Source: Pseudosulfitobacter pseudonitzschiae
GTDB taxonomy: Bacteria; Pseudomonadota; Alphaproteobacteria; Rhodobacterales; Rhodobacteraceae
Direction of reading: 5' to 3'
DNA length: 64,000 bases
NCBI RefSeq assembly: GCF_900129395.1
Contig: NZ_FQVP01000003.1
Location: 664,084 to 728,083, forward strand
The notes beneath the pieces are model-generated. The model was not told the origin of the DNA. It was given only the letters and a program-made list of their open reading frames with translations, and did no database searches. Both the position numbers and the translations under genes were made by a program. This document shows positions 18,939 through 27,558 of this stretch, piece by piece; position 1 is the first letter of the stretch, and every line of letters begins with the position of its first letter.

Positions 18939-19382
18939 TCAGTCGGCGGTGTCGATCCACAGGGTGACGGGGCCGTCATTGGTCAGGCTCACCGCCATAT
19001 CCGCGCCGAACTGGCCGGTTTGCGTGGCAATGCCCAGATCGCGCAGGGCCTGGGCGAATTGCAGATACAACGTTTCGGCCTGATCGGGACGGGCTGCGCC
19101 GGAAAAGCCGGGGCGGTTGCCGCGGCTGGTGTCGGCGGCTAGCGTGAACTGGCTGACCACAAGGGCCGAGCCGCCGGTCTGCAGGACCGACAGGTTCATC
19201 TTGCCCGCCTCATCCTTGAACAACCGCAGTTTCGAAATCTTGACCGCCAGCGCGCGGGCGGTGTCAAAGTCGTCTTCGGGCATCGCACAGACCAGGATCA
19301 GCAGGCCGGGACCGGTGGCGCCGACCTCGACCCCGTCCACGTGCACCGATGCCTCTGTCACCCTTTGCAGCAGCGCACGCAT
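18939..19382 (-). CDS. dtd: D-aminoacyl-tRNA deacylase
   Basis: 147 aa, the usual Dtd length. It hydrolyses D-aminoacyl-tRNA (and glycyl-tRNA-Ala) to keep D-residues out of proteins. Family motifs are [17 protein letters not shown] at the start (read as LQRV..ASV), [18 protein letters not shown] near 50, the [17 protein letters not shown] block with the SQFTL active-site signature near 77, and the C-terminal [10 protein letters not shown] containing the Gly-cisPro equivalent NDGPVT. The ATG at 19382 overlaps the nitroreductase stop by one base. Confidence 0.95.
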   Translation of the reverse strand: MRALLQRVTEASVHVDGVEVGATGPGLLILVCAMPEDDFDTARALAVKISKLRLFKDEAGKMNLSVLQTGGSALVVSQFTLAADTSRGNRPGFSGAARPDQAETLYLQFAQALRDLGIATQTGQFGADMAVSLTNDGPVTLWIDTAD

Positions 19383-20053
19383 CAGTCTTTCCAGTCGATC
19401 ACATCGGCGGGCGTTGCCCGTTCTGTGCGAAAACTGTTGGCGGGGTGGTCGGGGTCGGCATAGCCAAAGGAAATGGCGCACAGCAGGTTGCGGTCGTCGG
19501 GCAGTCCAAAGTGGTCGCGCACCATCGGCGCATAGGCGGCGATGGCCGCTTGCGGCACCGTGGCCACGCCCTGCGCGGCGGCTGCCAGCGTAAAGGCCGC
19601 GACAAAGCCGCCCGAATCCATCGCGCCATATGGTCCCAGTTCCTTGGGGGCGGTGATCAATGCCACATGCGGCGCGCCGAACAGGCGATAGTTTTCCATC
19701 ATCTGTTTGGCCCCGGCAGGCCGGTCGCCCTTTTCAATGCCCATGGCGCTGTACAGCTGAAAGCCGCAGGTGCGGCGGCGATCCAGGTAGACGCCCTGGT
19801 ATTTCTCGGGCCAGTCCAGGTCAGGGGCCGGGGTGGCCGTCATCACATGGGCATACAGTGCCTCGCGAAATCTGTCCGCAGCCGCACCGCTGGCAATGGT
19901 CACCTGCCAGGGCTGCGCGTTGCACCAGCTGGGCACCTTTTGCGCCGTGGCCACGATGGTTTCAATCGTCGCGCGGTCCACCGGATCGGGACGGAAGGCG
20001 CGGCACGAATGGCGCGTGTCCATGATTGCGTTCAATGTGTCGATGTGGGTCAT
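19382..20053 (-). CDS. Nitroreductase family protein
   Basis: 223 aa FMN-dependent oxidoreductase. The N-terminal flavin-binding motif [13 protein letters not shown] is at about 13-25 and the [14 protein letters not shown] segment near 40-53 is the typical second FMN contact. [20 protein letters not shown] near 150 is the dimer-interface helix region. It likely reduces nitroaromatics or quinones with NAD(P)H; the physiological substrate is unknown. Its stop overlaps the dtd start by one base and it follows the zinc-ribbon gene by 8 bp. Confidence 0.9.
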   Translation of the reverse strand: MTHIDTLNAIMDTRHSCRAFRPDPVDRATIETIVATAQKVPSWCNAQPWQVTIASGAAADRFREALYAHVMTATPAPDLDWPEKYQGVYLDRRRTCGFQLYSAMGIEKGDRPAGAKQMMENYRLFGAPHVALITAPKELGPYGAMDSGGFVAAFTLAAAAQGVATVPQAAIAAYAPMVRDHFGLPDDRNLLCAISFGYADPDHPANSFRTERATPADVIDWKD

Positions 20054-20061
20054 GTCTGCCT

Positions 20062-21174
20062 CTATTGGTTCTGCGCCACGACAAAGCCGATGGCCGCCGC
20101 GGCAATCAGGCCAAGGATCACGGCGATGGTGATCTTGATCGCCGAATAGGGCCGTTCGCCCTGCACCCGGCCGGTGCGTCCGTTGACGACAAATCTGTAC
20201 GTATTTCCGCGATATTTGTACGCCGCCAGCCAGACCGGCAGCAGGATGTGCTTGAACGTCACCTCGCCCAGCGTCGTGTCCATGTTGTGAATGCGCTGCC
20301 GGTCGCCGCCGATATCGAACCGCACGTCGCGTTCGATCACCCGGTCCATATGGGCGCGCGCCTCGGCATATCCGTCTTTCAGCTCGACCGAATAGGCCTC
20401 GGCGCGAAAGCCTGCCAGGTATTCGGGTGCATAGGGTTCAAGGGCTGCCAGGTCCCAAGGCTCCAGCGCGTCGGTGTAGCGCTTCGGCAGGCTGGTCGAG
20501 GCCAGCACCAGCACGTCGTCAAAAAACCGCGCCACGCGACCTGCGGCGCGGTTCCAGCGCACCTTGGCTTCCTGAACCATGGTCGGCTTGCCGTCGCGCA
20601 TGACGGTGCGGGTGACGTAATAGACCGTGCCACGCTCGCCGGTATAGGCGGTTTTCGTGTCCGCATCGAAGGTCCAGTAAGGCACGTAAATGCCCTGCAT
20701 CGCGCGCCCCTTGCGCGCATAGTCCTGCAAGCCGTTCGGCGCGAACCACAGGCTGCCCAGCCAGTCGGTCATCGCATCGCGCGCAGCCGCTTCTGTCAGG
20801 CCAAAGGGCAGCACGCCGCGCGGCTTGATATGACGGCTCAGCCCGGTGTCCGCGACCACCGGCGTGGCGCAGAACGGGCATTCGGTGGCGTGTACCTTTG
20901 GGTCAAAGGCGACCTCGGCGGCGCAGTTTGGGCATTTCGAGATACGTGTTTCTTCGATCTCGGCCTCGGGCAGGCGCGCATCCAGTGCCGCGCGAAAGTC
21001 CAGTTCGCGGATCGCCTGACGCTTGGGGCTGGCGCTGTCCAGCGCCTGCACATGGCCGCAATGGTCGCATTTCAGCTGCCCCTGTCCGGGCGAAAACCGC
21101 ATGTCGGCGCCACAGGCATCACAGGGAAAGCGGTGTTCGTCGGCGGGGCTGTTCGGATCGTCTGCAAAGCTCAT
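20062..21174 (-). CDS. Zinc-ribbon membrane protein (TFIIB-type zinc finger, YdjG-like)
   Basis: 370 aa. Two N-terminal zinc ribbons are visible: CDACGADM...CDHCGH at about 18-40 and CPNCAAEV...CPFC at about 80-102. The middle portion (GIYVPYWTFDADTKTAYTGERG, read in parts) is soluble, and the C-terminus is one hydrophobic helix, ITIAVILGLIAAAAIGFVVA. Proteins like this are often labelled primosomal or replication-factor-Y-like because of the ribbons, but no helicase domain is present. The arrangement resembles Bacillus YdjG, which works with the SPFH protein YdjI; an SPFH gene is two genes upstream here. It probably has a membrane-stress role, but this is inference. Confidence 0.75.
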   Translation of the reverse strand: MSFADDPNSPADEHRFPCDACGADMRFSPGQGQLKCDHCGHVQALDSASPKRQAIRELDFRAALDARLPEAEIEETRISKCPNCAAEVAFDPKVHATECPFCATPVVADTGLSRHIKPRGVLPFGLTEAAARDAMTDWLGSLWFAPNGLQDYARKGRAMQGIYVPYWTFDADTKTAYTGERGTVYYVTRTVMRDGKPTMVQEAKVRWNRAAGRVARFFDDVLVLASTSLPKRYTDALEPWDLAALEPYAPEYLAGFRAEAYSVELKDGYAEARAHMDRVIERDVRFDIGGDRQRIHNMDTTLGEVTFKHILLPVWLAAYKYRGNTYRFVVNGRTGRVQGERPYSAIKITIAVILGLIAAAAIGFVVAQNQ

Positions 21175-21238
21175 GGGTCAGACCATGCCATTGATCGTCA
21201 GGGGTGTCATCAGGTGTCATTGTCCGTGGCTGAGGCCG

Positions 21239-21811
21239 TTACAGATAGCGGTGAAACCGTTGCGGCACCATGATCCGCAGGGCGTTGTCGCGCAACCGGT
21301 AATGGCGCCAGATGTGGAACAGCGCATGGCCGCCTGCCACCACGCCCAGGGCGTAGAATTGCACGATATGCACCGTTCCTACGATCTGGTTGGCAGTGCG
21401 CAAGCCCAAAGGCGGCGCGATGGGCAGAAAGCCGCCCGCCTTCAGCAGCACAGTCGAGGTCAACCCCAGCAGGAAACCGGTGAAGGCGACAAAGAACAGC
21501 CCCCAGATCAGCGTCAGATGCACCCACCGATGGGCGGGGCGCATCCAGCCGCGCAGTTTCGGCCCCGGACGGCTGGCCAGCCCGCGCCGCATCAGGTCGG
21601 CGGTCCACGCCAGCGACAGCGACACAAAGACCAGCGCCAGCGTGGAATGGACCTGAAAGGCGCGGGGGCCAAAGGGGACGACATCCTTGGGCTGAACCAG
21701 CAGGAACCAGATGAACAGCGGCACCATGATCCAGTGCAGCCATTTCAACGCCACCCGCCGTGACGGCAGTCGCGCACGCAGGCGCGCCGGGATATGGGGG
21801 GCTGTGGCCAT
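21239..21811 (-). CDS. Cytochrome b561/b6-type membrane protein
   Basis: 190 aa integral membrane protein. Four or five hydrophobic helices are visible (LHWIMVPLFIWFLLVQ, HSTLALVFVSLSLAW, HLTLIWGLFFVAFTGFLLG, VHIVQFYALGVVAGGHALFHIW). Histidines lie at the helix ends in LHW, VHSTL, HRWVHL, VHIV and GHALFHIWRH, as needed for two b hemes. It belongs to the Ni/Fe-hydrogenase or cytochrome b561 superfamily and likely moves electrons in the inner membrane. Its partner is not identified. ATG 21811 was preferred to a GTG at 21823. Confidence 0.8.
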   Translation of the reverse strand: MATAPHIPARLRARLPSRRVALKWLHWIMVPLFIWFLLVQPKDVVPFGPRAFQVHSTLALVFVSLSLAWTADLMRRGLASRPGPKLRGWMRPAHRWVHLTLIWGLFFVAFTGFLLGLTSTVLLKAGGFLPIAPPLGLRTANQIVGTVHIVQFYALGVVAGGHALFHIWRHYRLRDNALRIMVPQRFHRYL

Positions 21812-21844
21812 GTCACATGACACGCAAGGCAGGCGGCAAAAGTT

Positions 21845-22159
21845 TCATCGCAACGCCGCCCAGCGGTCGCGGATCAGGGGAAAACCTATCTCGCGCCAGA
21901 AGGGGGGCGAGACAAGGCCGTTGGACAGGCCGCCTTGCGTGCCCTTTGCCCACGATACGGGCAAGCTGTCTGGCGCATCGGCCAGCGCCGTGCCTGTCAG
22001 TTCGGCAAAGCCGGTGTCCAGCGCGCGATTCAGCGCGTCCGGATCATCCGGCAATGCCACGCCGTCAAACAGCCTGCGCAGCGCGTCCCACAAAAGCGGA
22101 TCGCCCCGCAGGCCCCAATGTCCGGGTGGCGGGGCAAACAGCGCCTCCATCCCGGTCAT
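21845..22159 (-). CDS. Hypothetical protein (104 aa) in SPFH block
   Basis: Small soluble protein with no recognised domain. It is rich in Trp and Leu (GHWGLRGDPLLWDALRRLF near 13-31) and has no membrane segment or signal peptide. It starts 3 bp after the SPFH gene stop on the same strand, so it is probably translated from the same message. GC content matches its neighbours. Function unknown; its position suggests a partner of the SPFH or zinc-ribbon protein. Confidence 0.65.
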   Translation of the reverse strand: MTGMEALFAPPPGHWGLRGDPLLWDALRRLFDGVALPDDPDALNRALDTGFAELTGTALADAPDSLPVSWAKGTQGGLSNGLVSPPFWREIGFPLIRDRWAALR

Positions 22160-22162
22160 GGT

Positions 22163-23293
22163 TCAGGCTGCCGGAGGCGGCGGTGGGGGCGGCGGCAGAA
22201 TGGTAAAGAGTTGCGCCAACTCGGCCACATCCTCGGCCCGTTTCCACCCGTCTTGCCCGGCTGTCCAGACATAGCTGTCGCGCGTCAGCGTGCCATCGGC
22301 GGCCATACGGCCCAACGACGCCTTGGAAAACGGGCCGGTGGTCTTGCCGCCATCGGCAAGGTGCCAGACATGCTCAACCGGCGGCGGGGGCGGGGCCACG
22401 CTGGCGGGGGCTGGTGCTGCCGCTTGGGGACGCGCGCCCCAGGGGCCTGCACCGCCGGCAACCTGCTGGCCGATCTGCATCCCCAGACCGGCACCCAGTC
22501 CGGTCTGCATGGCTGCAGCACCCGCACCTTCGCGGCCCATGGCCTCGGCGGTCTGGAACTGCATGTACTCGGACAGATTGCCGATCACGCCCATCGACGA
22601 TCGCTTGTCCATCACCGCCTCGACCGCAGGAGGAAGCGAGATGTTTTCGATGTACAATTCGGGCAGCATCAGCCCGTATTCGGCAATCACCGGCGCGATC
22701 TGCTTGGACACCAGCGTGCCCAACTCGCGCGTGTTGGCGGCCATGTCCAGAACCGGAATGCCCGAGCCTGCAAGCGTGCGCGAAAACTCCTGCACGATGA
22801 TGTTGCGGATCTGAAAGCTGATCTCGTCCATGGTGAATTCGCCGTCGGTGCCGACGATCTCCAGCAGGAACTTGGCCGGGTCCGACACCTTGACCGAATA
22901 GGTGCCAAAGGCGCGCAGGCGCACGGGGCCAAACTCGGGATCGCGGGCCATGATCGGGTTCTTGGTGCCCCATTTCTGGTCGTTGAAACGGGTGGTGTTG
23001 ACGAAATAGACCTCGGATTTGAAGGGCGATTTGAAGCCGTGATCCCAGTGCTGAAGCGTCGTCATGATGGGCATGTTGTTGGTTTCAAGCATGTACAGGC
23101 CCGGCGTGAACACATCGGCCAGTTGCCCTTCGTGCACGAACACCGCCGCCTGACCCTCGCGCACCGTCAGCTTGGCGCCGTACTTGATCTCGTGACCCTG
23201 CCGTTCAAACCGCCAGACCATCGTGTCGCGGGTGTCGTCGGTCCAGTGGATAACGTCGATGAATTCGCCGGAGAGGAAATCGAAAATGCCCAT
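22163..23293 (-). CDS. SPFH domain protein with C-terminal GYF_2 domain (YdjI / virion core protein type)
   Basis: 376 aa. The SPFH (band-7-like) domain spans about 20-240, with GAKLTVREGQAAVFVHEG near 40-57 and the KVSDPAKFLLEIVG segment near 130. A glycine/alanine-rich linker (GAGAAAMQTGLGAGLGMQIG) follows, and the end (about 305-365) is a GYF_2-like domain, VWHLADGGKTTGPFSKASLGRMA, finishing in a run of eight prolines. Related proteins form membrane microdomain scaffolds and bind zinc-ribbon partners such as YdjG. It lies in the TelA/XpaC block. Confidence 0.88.
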   Translation of the reverse strand: MGIFDFLSGEFIDVIHWTDDTRDTMVWRFERQGHEIKYGAKLTVREGQAAVFVHEGQLADVFTPGLYMLETNNMPIMTTLQHWDHGFKSPFKSEVYFVNTTRFNDQKWGTKNPIMARDPEFGPVRLRAFGTYSVKVSDPAKFLLEIVGTDGEFTMDEISFQIRNIIVQEFSRTLAGSGIPVLDMAANTRELGTLVSKQIAPVIAEYGLMLPELYIENISLPPAVEAVMDKRSSMGVIGNLSEYMQFQTAEAMGREGAGAAAMQTGLGAGLGMQIGQQVAGGAGPWGARPQAAAPAPASVAPPPPPVEHVWHLADGGKTTGPFSKASLGRMAADGTLTRDSYVWTAGQDGWKRAEDVAELAQLFTILPPPPPPPPAA

Positions 23294-23305
23294 GTGAATT
23301 CCTGT

Positions 23306-23491
23306 TTATTTACTGCGTCGTGAATGAATTTGAGTGACAACTGCTGACCCGGTTTTGGGCAGCTTTTTGTTGATGTTCGTAGTGCGCAAGACTTTATCGG
23401 ACGCTGCATCACGCACGCTTTGCTCACCAGAACGGCGCACAGGCTTTGCGCTGTAGCCTTCGACCAGCACTTTTCTTGAGCTTTTAGTCAT
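23306..23491 (-). CDS. Small basic protein (61 aa) paired with DUF6338
   Basis: Short Lys/Arg/Ser-rich protein starting MTKSSRKVLVEGYSAKPVRR. The KVLVEGY opening resembles the small proteins that, in my recollection, commonly follow DUF6338 genes and contain GYxPK-type segments. The start overlaps the DUF6338 stop by 8 bp and has GAGGA upstream, so it is probably translationally coupled. It has no membrane segment. An earlier ATG at 23503 gives four more residues. Function unknown. Confidence 0.6.
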   Translation of the reverse strand: MTKSSRKVLVEGYSAKPVRRSGEQSVRDAASDKVLRTTNINKKLPKTGSAVVTQIHSRRSK

Positions 23492-24101
23492 CGGTGTCCT
23501 CATTGGTCAGAAACTCGATTGATTTCATGTCTTTCAAAGACATCAACGCACTTCTCGGCGGGGTGGTTTCCTGCCACTGCCCGTCTTCAGAAACATCATA
23601 TATGCGTTCCAGGTAAATGTCGCCATGTTCTGCATCAGAAGCGGCCAGGGAATGTTCCCCGAACAGTCCGAAAACCTGCGATCCATCCCCAAATGTGACT
23701 ATGACAAAACCAACCTCACGATCCTCCGAGAAAGCAAAGTCATAGGCGCGCTGGCTTGGTCTTGCGATTGGCAATGACAAGCGCCGCCAAAAAGCTTCGT
23801 TCCACCCTTTTGACAAATTGTACCCAAAGAGTGCGCCCAATATCCCGGGCAAAAGCAAAACTTGCGTAAAGAATAGGGTTTGGGTTCCTAGAACCTCTTC
23901 CCAACGAGCAGGCGCAAGCCACAAAAGAAATCTGAAAAGCAATTGATTGATAAGCGAGAATATAACCGCTTCAACCAGCACATCGCTTGTCGCGGGGCGT
24001 TGGGTCGACACGAACCGCGAACGCACGATTATTATGACGTAACCGGCAAGTAAGTAGGTTGCGAAAAACTCAAAGGTTGCCGGGTTGAGAAGGCTGGACA
24101 T
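23484..24101 (-). CDS. DUF6338 family membrane protein
   Basis: 205 aa. Three N-terminal hydrophobic helices are visible (FFATYLLAGYVIIIV, VEAVIFSLINQLLFRFLLWLA, TQVLLLPGILGALFGYNL), followed by a soluble domain of about 100 residues with FAFSEDREVGFVIVTFGDGSQVFGLFG (read in parts) and ending in GDIYLERIYDVSEDGQW. That architecture fits DUF6338. Its ATG directly abuts the stop of the DUF2927 gene (TAG ATG), so it is coupled to that operon, yet its base composition is visibly more AT-rich. It looks like an acquired insertion. Function unknown. Confidence 0.78.
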   Translation of the reverse strand: MSSLLNPATFEFFATYLLAGYVIIIVRSRFVSTQRPATSDVLVEAVIFSLINQLLFRFLLWLAPARWEEVLGTQTLFFTQVLLLPGILGALFGYNLSKGWNEAFWRRLSLPIARPSQRAYDFAFSEDREVGFVIVTFGDGSQVFGLFGEHSLAASDAEHGDIYLERIYDVSEDGQWQETTPPRSALMSLKDMKSIEFLTNEDTDD

Positions 24102-25061
24102 CTAAATCGGTCCGCCCGTGCGCTCCCGCGCCAGAATGCGTACGATGGGTTCGGCTTCAGGCAGGGTCATGCCGATCTTCAGGCGCGGGTCATAGAGCAT
24201 CCCCAAAAGCATCTCGTCGTGATCGGTCAACAGTGCGAATTCGTCGTCATCGTTAAAGATCGACGGACGCGCCTGCGGGCTGTCGTTGGCGGCCCCCAGT
24301 CCCTGCGCCAGCTCTTCGTGAATGCACGACAGGCGCATCAGGTCGGGGTTTTCGGCGCGGATCACGGCGATGGCCGCCGTATAGGTGTGCGGGTCCGGGC
24401 CGGTGGCATAGGCGGCAACCGCGCAATAGATGTCATCGCCAAGGTTCAGCAACGGTGCCAGCGACGCCTTGGTGATGCCGGGGATGCGGGCCGCCTGCCG
24501 GGCCAGCACCTCGGCGCGGTCGTCTTCCGACACGAACAGGACCATGAAATTGGGCGCGTTGCTCATCGTCACGGGGTGGCCTGTCGCCTGCGCCAGCCGC
24601 GCGGCATAGCGGGTCACATCGCTGCGATCCTGCCGTTGTTGCGACGCGGGCACCGAGCCGCCAAAGTCAACGCCCATGCGCACCGGACCCGCCCAGCGGC
24701 GCAGGTTGCCCGAGACGCCCGAGGCCAGATTTCCGGCGCCATATTCGTTGTAAAACACGATCTGGTTAAAGTTGCGCGCCAGCATGTCGGGGCTGAACGG
24801 CGTGTCCGGCCCGCCCCCGTCCTGACGCAGCAAACCCTGGGAAAGCTGTGCCGATTGCACCCGCGCCAGATAGCTGCGTTTGGCAGCGCTGCGTTCCGAC
24901 GTGGGCTTGGCCACCTCGATGGGGGCTGCCGGACGGTCGGGCCGCGCGCGCGGCGTCAGCACAGGCTCGACCGGAGCAACGATATCACAAGCCACCGCGA
25001 GCAGGCCCAGGGCCATCACCCCAAGCCCGCGTATCCACCGCGTTGCACCCTTCTCAGTCAT
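24102..25061 (-). CDS. DUF2927 domain lipoprotein
   Basis: 319 aa. The N-terminus is a lipoprotein signal, GVMALGLLAVACDIVAP, with lipobox LAVAC near 21-25, giving a membrane-anchored periplasmic protein. The main domain (about 95-290) contains FNQIVFYNEYGAG and LSCIHEELAQGLG, which resembles a degenerate HExx(H) metallopeptidase motif (HEELAQ) as seen in DUF2927. It follows TelA by 11 bp and is followed directly by DUF6338. It probably takes part in the same envelope function as TelA and XpaC. Confidence 0.8.
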   Translation of the reverse strand: MTEKGATRWIRGLGVMALGLLAVACDIVAPVEPVLTPRARPDRPAAPIEVAKPTSERSAAKRSYLARVQSAQLSQGLLRQDGGGPDTPFSPDMLARNFNQIVFYNEYGAGNLASGVSGNLRRWAGPVRMGVDFGGSVPASQQRQDRSDVTRYAARLAQATGHPVTMSNAPNFMVLFVSEDDRAEVLARQAARIPGITKASLAPLLNLGDDIYCAVAAYATGPDPHTYTAAIAVIRAENPDLMRLSCIHEELAQGLGAANDSPQARPSIFNDDDEFALLTDHDEMLLGMLYDPRLKIGMTLPEAEPIVRILARERTGGPI

Positions 25062-25072
25062 TTGCCCTTGCC

Positions 25073-26269
25073 TTAGCGGGGAACGGATGTGGCGGCGACA
25101 TCACCGGTGCCGTCCTTGCGCGCCTTGGCCGAAGCCAGCGTGTCGCGCAGGTCTGCTTCCATCTTCTTGAGGTCCGCCTCGGCAGCCGCGCGCTTGGCCT
25201 TGCCTTCGTCGGCGATCTTCAGGCTTTCCTCGATGGTGCCGATCAGGTCCGCATTGGCCTGTTTCACCGCTTCGATGTCGAACACACCGCGCTCCATCTC
25301 GGTGCGGATCATCGTGTTGCTTTCGCGCAGGTTCTTCGCATTGGCGGTCAGCAACTCGTTGGTCAGGTCGTTCGCATCCCGCACGGCCGCCGCCGCCTCG
25401 GCGCTGCGCTGTATGGTCACGGCCTGCGCCAGCTGGGTTTCCCACAGCGGCACGGTGTTCACGAGGGTCGAGTTGATCTTGGTCACCAGCGACTTGTCGT
25501 TTTCCTGCACCAGCCGGATCGAGGGCAGCGATTGCATGGTGACCTGACGCGTCAGCTTCAGGTCGTGCACCCGGCGCTCCAGGTCGTCCCGCGCGGCACG
25601 CAGGTCACGCAGCTCCTGCGCTTTCATCACCTGTTCGTCCTCGGGGGCGGCGTTTACCTCGGCCTCCTTGGCCGGGATCACTTCCGCATCCATCTCTTCG
25701 ATCTTGGCCTCGCCCGCCGCGATATAAAGCGCCAGTTCGTCGTAGAAATTCAGGGTCTTCTCATAGAGGACATCCAGCGATTTGATGTCCTTGAGCAGCG
25801 TATGCTCATGCGTCAGCAGATTGTCGGTGATCTTGTCGATCTGCGCCTGCACGGTTTCGAACTGGGCAGTGAACTTGGCAAAAGGTGCGGCGCGGCCCAA
25901 CAGCTTTTCCCACCACGACCGTTCCCGGCGTACGTCCAGTTCCGACACGCTGAAACCACGGATGGTCGAGACGATGCTGCGCAGGCTGTCGCCCGCGGGG
26001 CCCACATCCTTGTTGCGCACATCGGTCAGCATCGCCTGCGAGATGGTCTGCAACTCGGCCTGAGCCGCCGACCCGAAGGAGACAATCGACTGGGTGTCGG
26101 TCATGTCAATCTCGTCCATGCGCTTGCGGATCTCGGCGCTGACGGGGGCGTCGGCCTCTTTCAGGGACACAACCGCAGTCGCCTCCTTGGGTTCGGGCAG
26201 GACAACCGCGTTGATCTGTTCGACCTCGGCCAGTGATTTTTCCGCCTGTTGGCGCACATTCTCGGACAT
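25073..26269 (-). CDS. Toxic anion resistance protein (TelA/KlaA family)
   Basis: 398 aa, mostly long alpha helices and coiled coil, with no membrane segment. Family features include NKDVGPAGDSLRSIVSTIRGF near 87-107, LDVRRERSWWEKLLGRAAPF near 111-130 and the C-terminal TNELLTANAKNLRESN segment near 320. TelA proteins are linked to tellurite or peptide-antibiotic tolerance in several bacteria, but the mechanism is unclear. It lies between XpaC (16 bp upstream) and DUF2927. No tellurite-specific neighbours are present, so a general envelope-stress role is more likely. Confidence 0.88.
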   Translation of the reverse strand: MSENVRQQAEKSLAEVEQINAVVLPEPKEATAVVSLKEADAPVSAEIRKRMDEIDMTDTQSIVSFGSAAQAELQTISQAMLTDVRNKDVGPAGDSLRSIVSTIRGFSVSELDVRRERSWWEKLLGRAAPFAKFTAQFETVQAQIDKITDNLLTHEHTLLKDIKSLDVLYEKTLNFYDELALYIAAGEAKIEEMDAEVIPAKEAEVNAAPEDEQVMKAQELRDLRAARDDLERRVHDLKLTRQVTMQSLPSIRLVQENDKSLVTKINSTLVNTVPLWETQLAQAVTIQRSAEAAAAVRDANDLTNELLTANAKNLRESNTMIRTEMERGVFDIEAVKQANADLIGTIEESLKIADEGKAKRAAAEADLKKMEADLRDTLASAKARKDGTGDVAATSVPR

Positions 26270-26284
26270 GACTTGTTCCTTACC

Positions 26285-27190
26285 TTACTCGTGTTTCTGC
26301 GAGGCGATATGCACGCCTTCGCGCTGCAAGCGTTCGCGCAATACGTCGATTTCAATGTTCAGGTCGCTGCGGTCATCCAACAACAGCGACTGGGTCCGCG
26401 CGTCAAAGTTCTGTTCCAGATCGTCCAGCAGCGCGGCGTAATCGGCACGCGCCTGTGCGTCGCGGGTGCGGGCATAGATATCGGCAAACTTGACCGTCGC
26501 GTCGCGGGCACCCATCAGGTAAACCCCCAGGTAACGGCGCGCGGCGGTCAGGTCGCGCGGGTCTTCCTCGACCGTGCGGATCAGCGTACGGGCCTTGGCC
26601 TGAAACTGCGCCAGCCGGGTTTCCATCTTGCGATCGTTCGCGCGCAACAGGGCGTCGGACATCTCGCGCAGGTAATTCTCGGCCTCATCGACGACGCGGG
26701 CGACGCGGTCCTGTTGGAACGTGTCGACACCTTCCATGCCCTTGGACCGCAGCGGATCTATGCCGAATGCGGCCACATGCAGCCCGCCTGCGATCACTCC
26801 GTAAATGACAGATGAAATCACGTCGGACTGGTGCGTGATCCCCGCCAGAACCGCACCGGCGGCAACGGCCACACTGGCCAGCATCTTGCGCGGCAGGGCA
26901 GGGCGGCGTGCAACCTTGCGGTCGTGATAGGCCGCCTCGGCCCGCAACCCCTCGCGGGTCAGCACCGCGGCCAGCGCCCAGACAGCAGCCCCGACCAGAC
27001 CTGTCGCCAGATAGACCGGACCACCCCCGAATGACGTCAGCGCCAGCGCCAGCGGCGGCAGGAACATCAGGTTCGACCGCAGTCCCGCAGCATCCACCTG
27101 TGCCGGGGCCTGCACGAAACCGCGGCTCTTGCCGGTGTCCTTGGACGTGTCACCCTGCGTGCTGAACCTGCCGCCATACCGCTGCGCCAT
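26285..27190 (-). CDS. XpaC family protein (5-bromo-4-chloroindolyl phosphate hydrolysis family)
   Basis: 301 aa. Several hydrophobic segments occur in the N-terminal half (LMFLPPLALALTSFGG, YLATGLVGAAVWALAAVL, MLASVAVAAGAVLAGI), followed by a helical cytoplasmic domain with VDEAENYLREMSDALL and YLGVYLMGARDATVKFADIY, the XpaC family core. XpaC and TelA genes are often adjacent in bacteria and are believed to act together. Its start overlaps the stop of the small upstream membrane gene by one base. Confidence 0.85.
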   Translation of the reverse strand: MAQRYGGRFSTQGDTSKDTGKSRGFVQAPAQVDAAGLRSNLMFLPPLALALTSFGGGPVYLATGLVGAAVWALAAVLTREGLRAEAAYHDRKVARRPALPRKMLASVAVAAGAVLAGITHQSDVISSVIYGVIAGGLHVAAFGIDPLRSKGMEGVDTFQQDRVARVVDEAENYLREMSDALLRANDRKMETRLAQFQAKARTLIRTVEEDPRDLTAARRYLGVYLMGARDATVKFADIYARTRDAQARADYAALLDDLEQNFDARTQSLLLDDRSDLNIEIDVLRERLQREGVHIASQKHE

Positions 27191-27387
27191 CAGTCAGCCC
27201 CCAACCAGCCAGAGCCTACGCCCAGCATCACCACCATCAGCAGCCCAAAGGCCACCTTGGGTATCGCACCCGAGGGCGCGCCGCCGGGCGTTGCCGGTTT
27301 GGGCGATTGGCGAAACACCGATGCCACGGCACTGGCCGCCACCACCACGGCAAGGATCAATATCACAAACAGGATCAGTCGAGACAT
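27190..27387 (-). CDS. Small two-helix membrane protein (65 aa), first gene of TelA/SPFH block
   Basis: Hydrophobic protein with an N-terminal helix LILFVILILAVVVAASAVASVF, a Pro/Gly linker, and a second helix VAFGLLMVVMLGVGSGWLG. It overlaps the XpaC start by one base, so both are probably translated together. No domain is recognised. It likely forms part of the membrane complex built by the downstream genes. Confidence 0.65.
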   Translation of the reverse strand: MSRLILFVILILAVVVAASAVASVFRQSPKPATPGGAPSGAIPKVAFGLLMVVMLGVGSGWLGAD

Positions 27388-27558
27388 CCGCAGGGCCTTT
27401 GTTCAACAGTGCTTTCATACATACGCACACTGCCGGATTTTACCAGTGGTCTGCGTGCGGGGCGTGTCGTCGTGGTTTTCGGCTACAGCAGGATTGTGAC
27501 AATCAGATCAGGGCGCAAGGGGGAAACTGCGCGCGGGCGCTGCACGGCGCGTGTCTGC

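Noticed and set aside
18631..18960. Minus-strand open frame in the 18489-18938 gap
   Set aside because: No ribosome-binding site, no domain, unnatural composition, and it overlaps the end of dtd.
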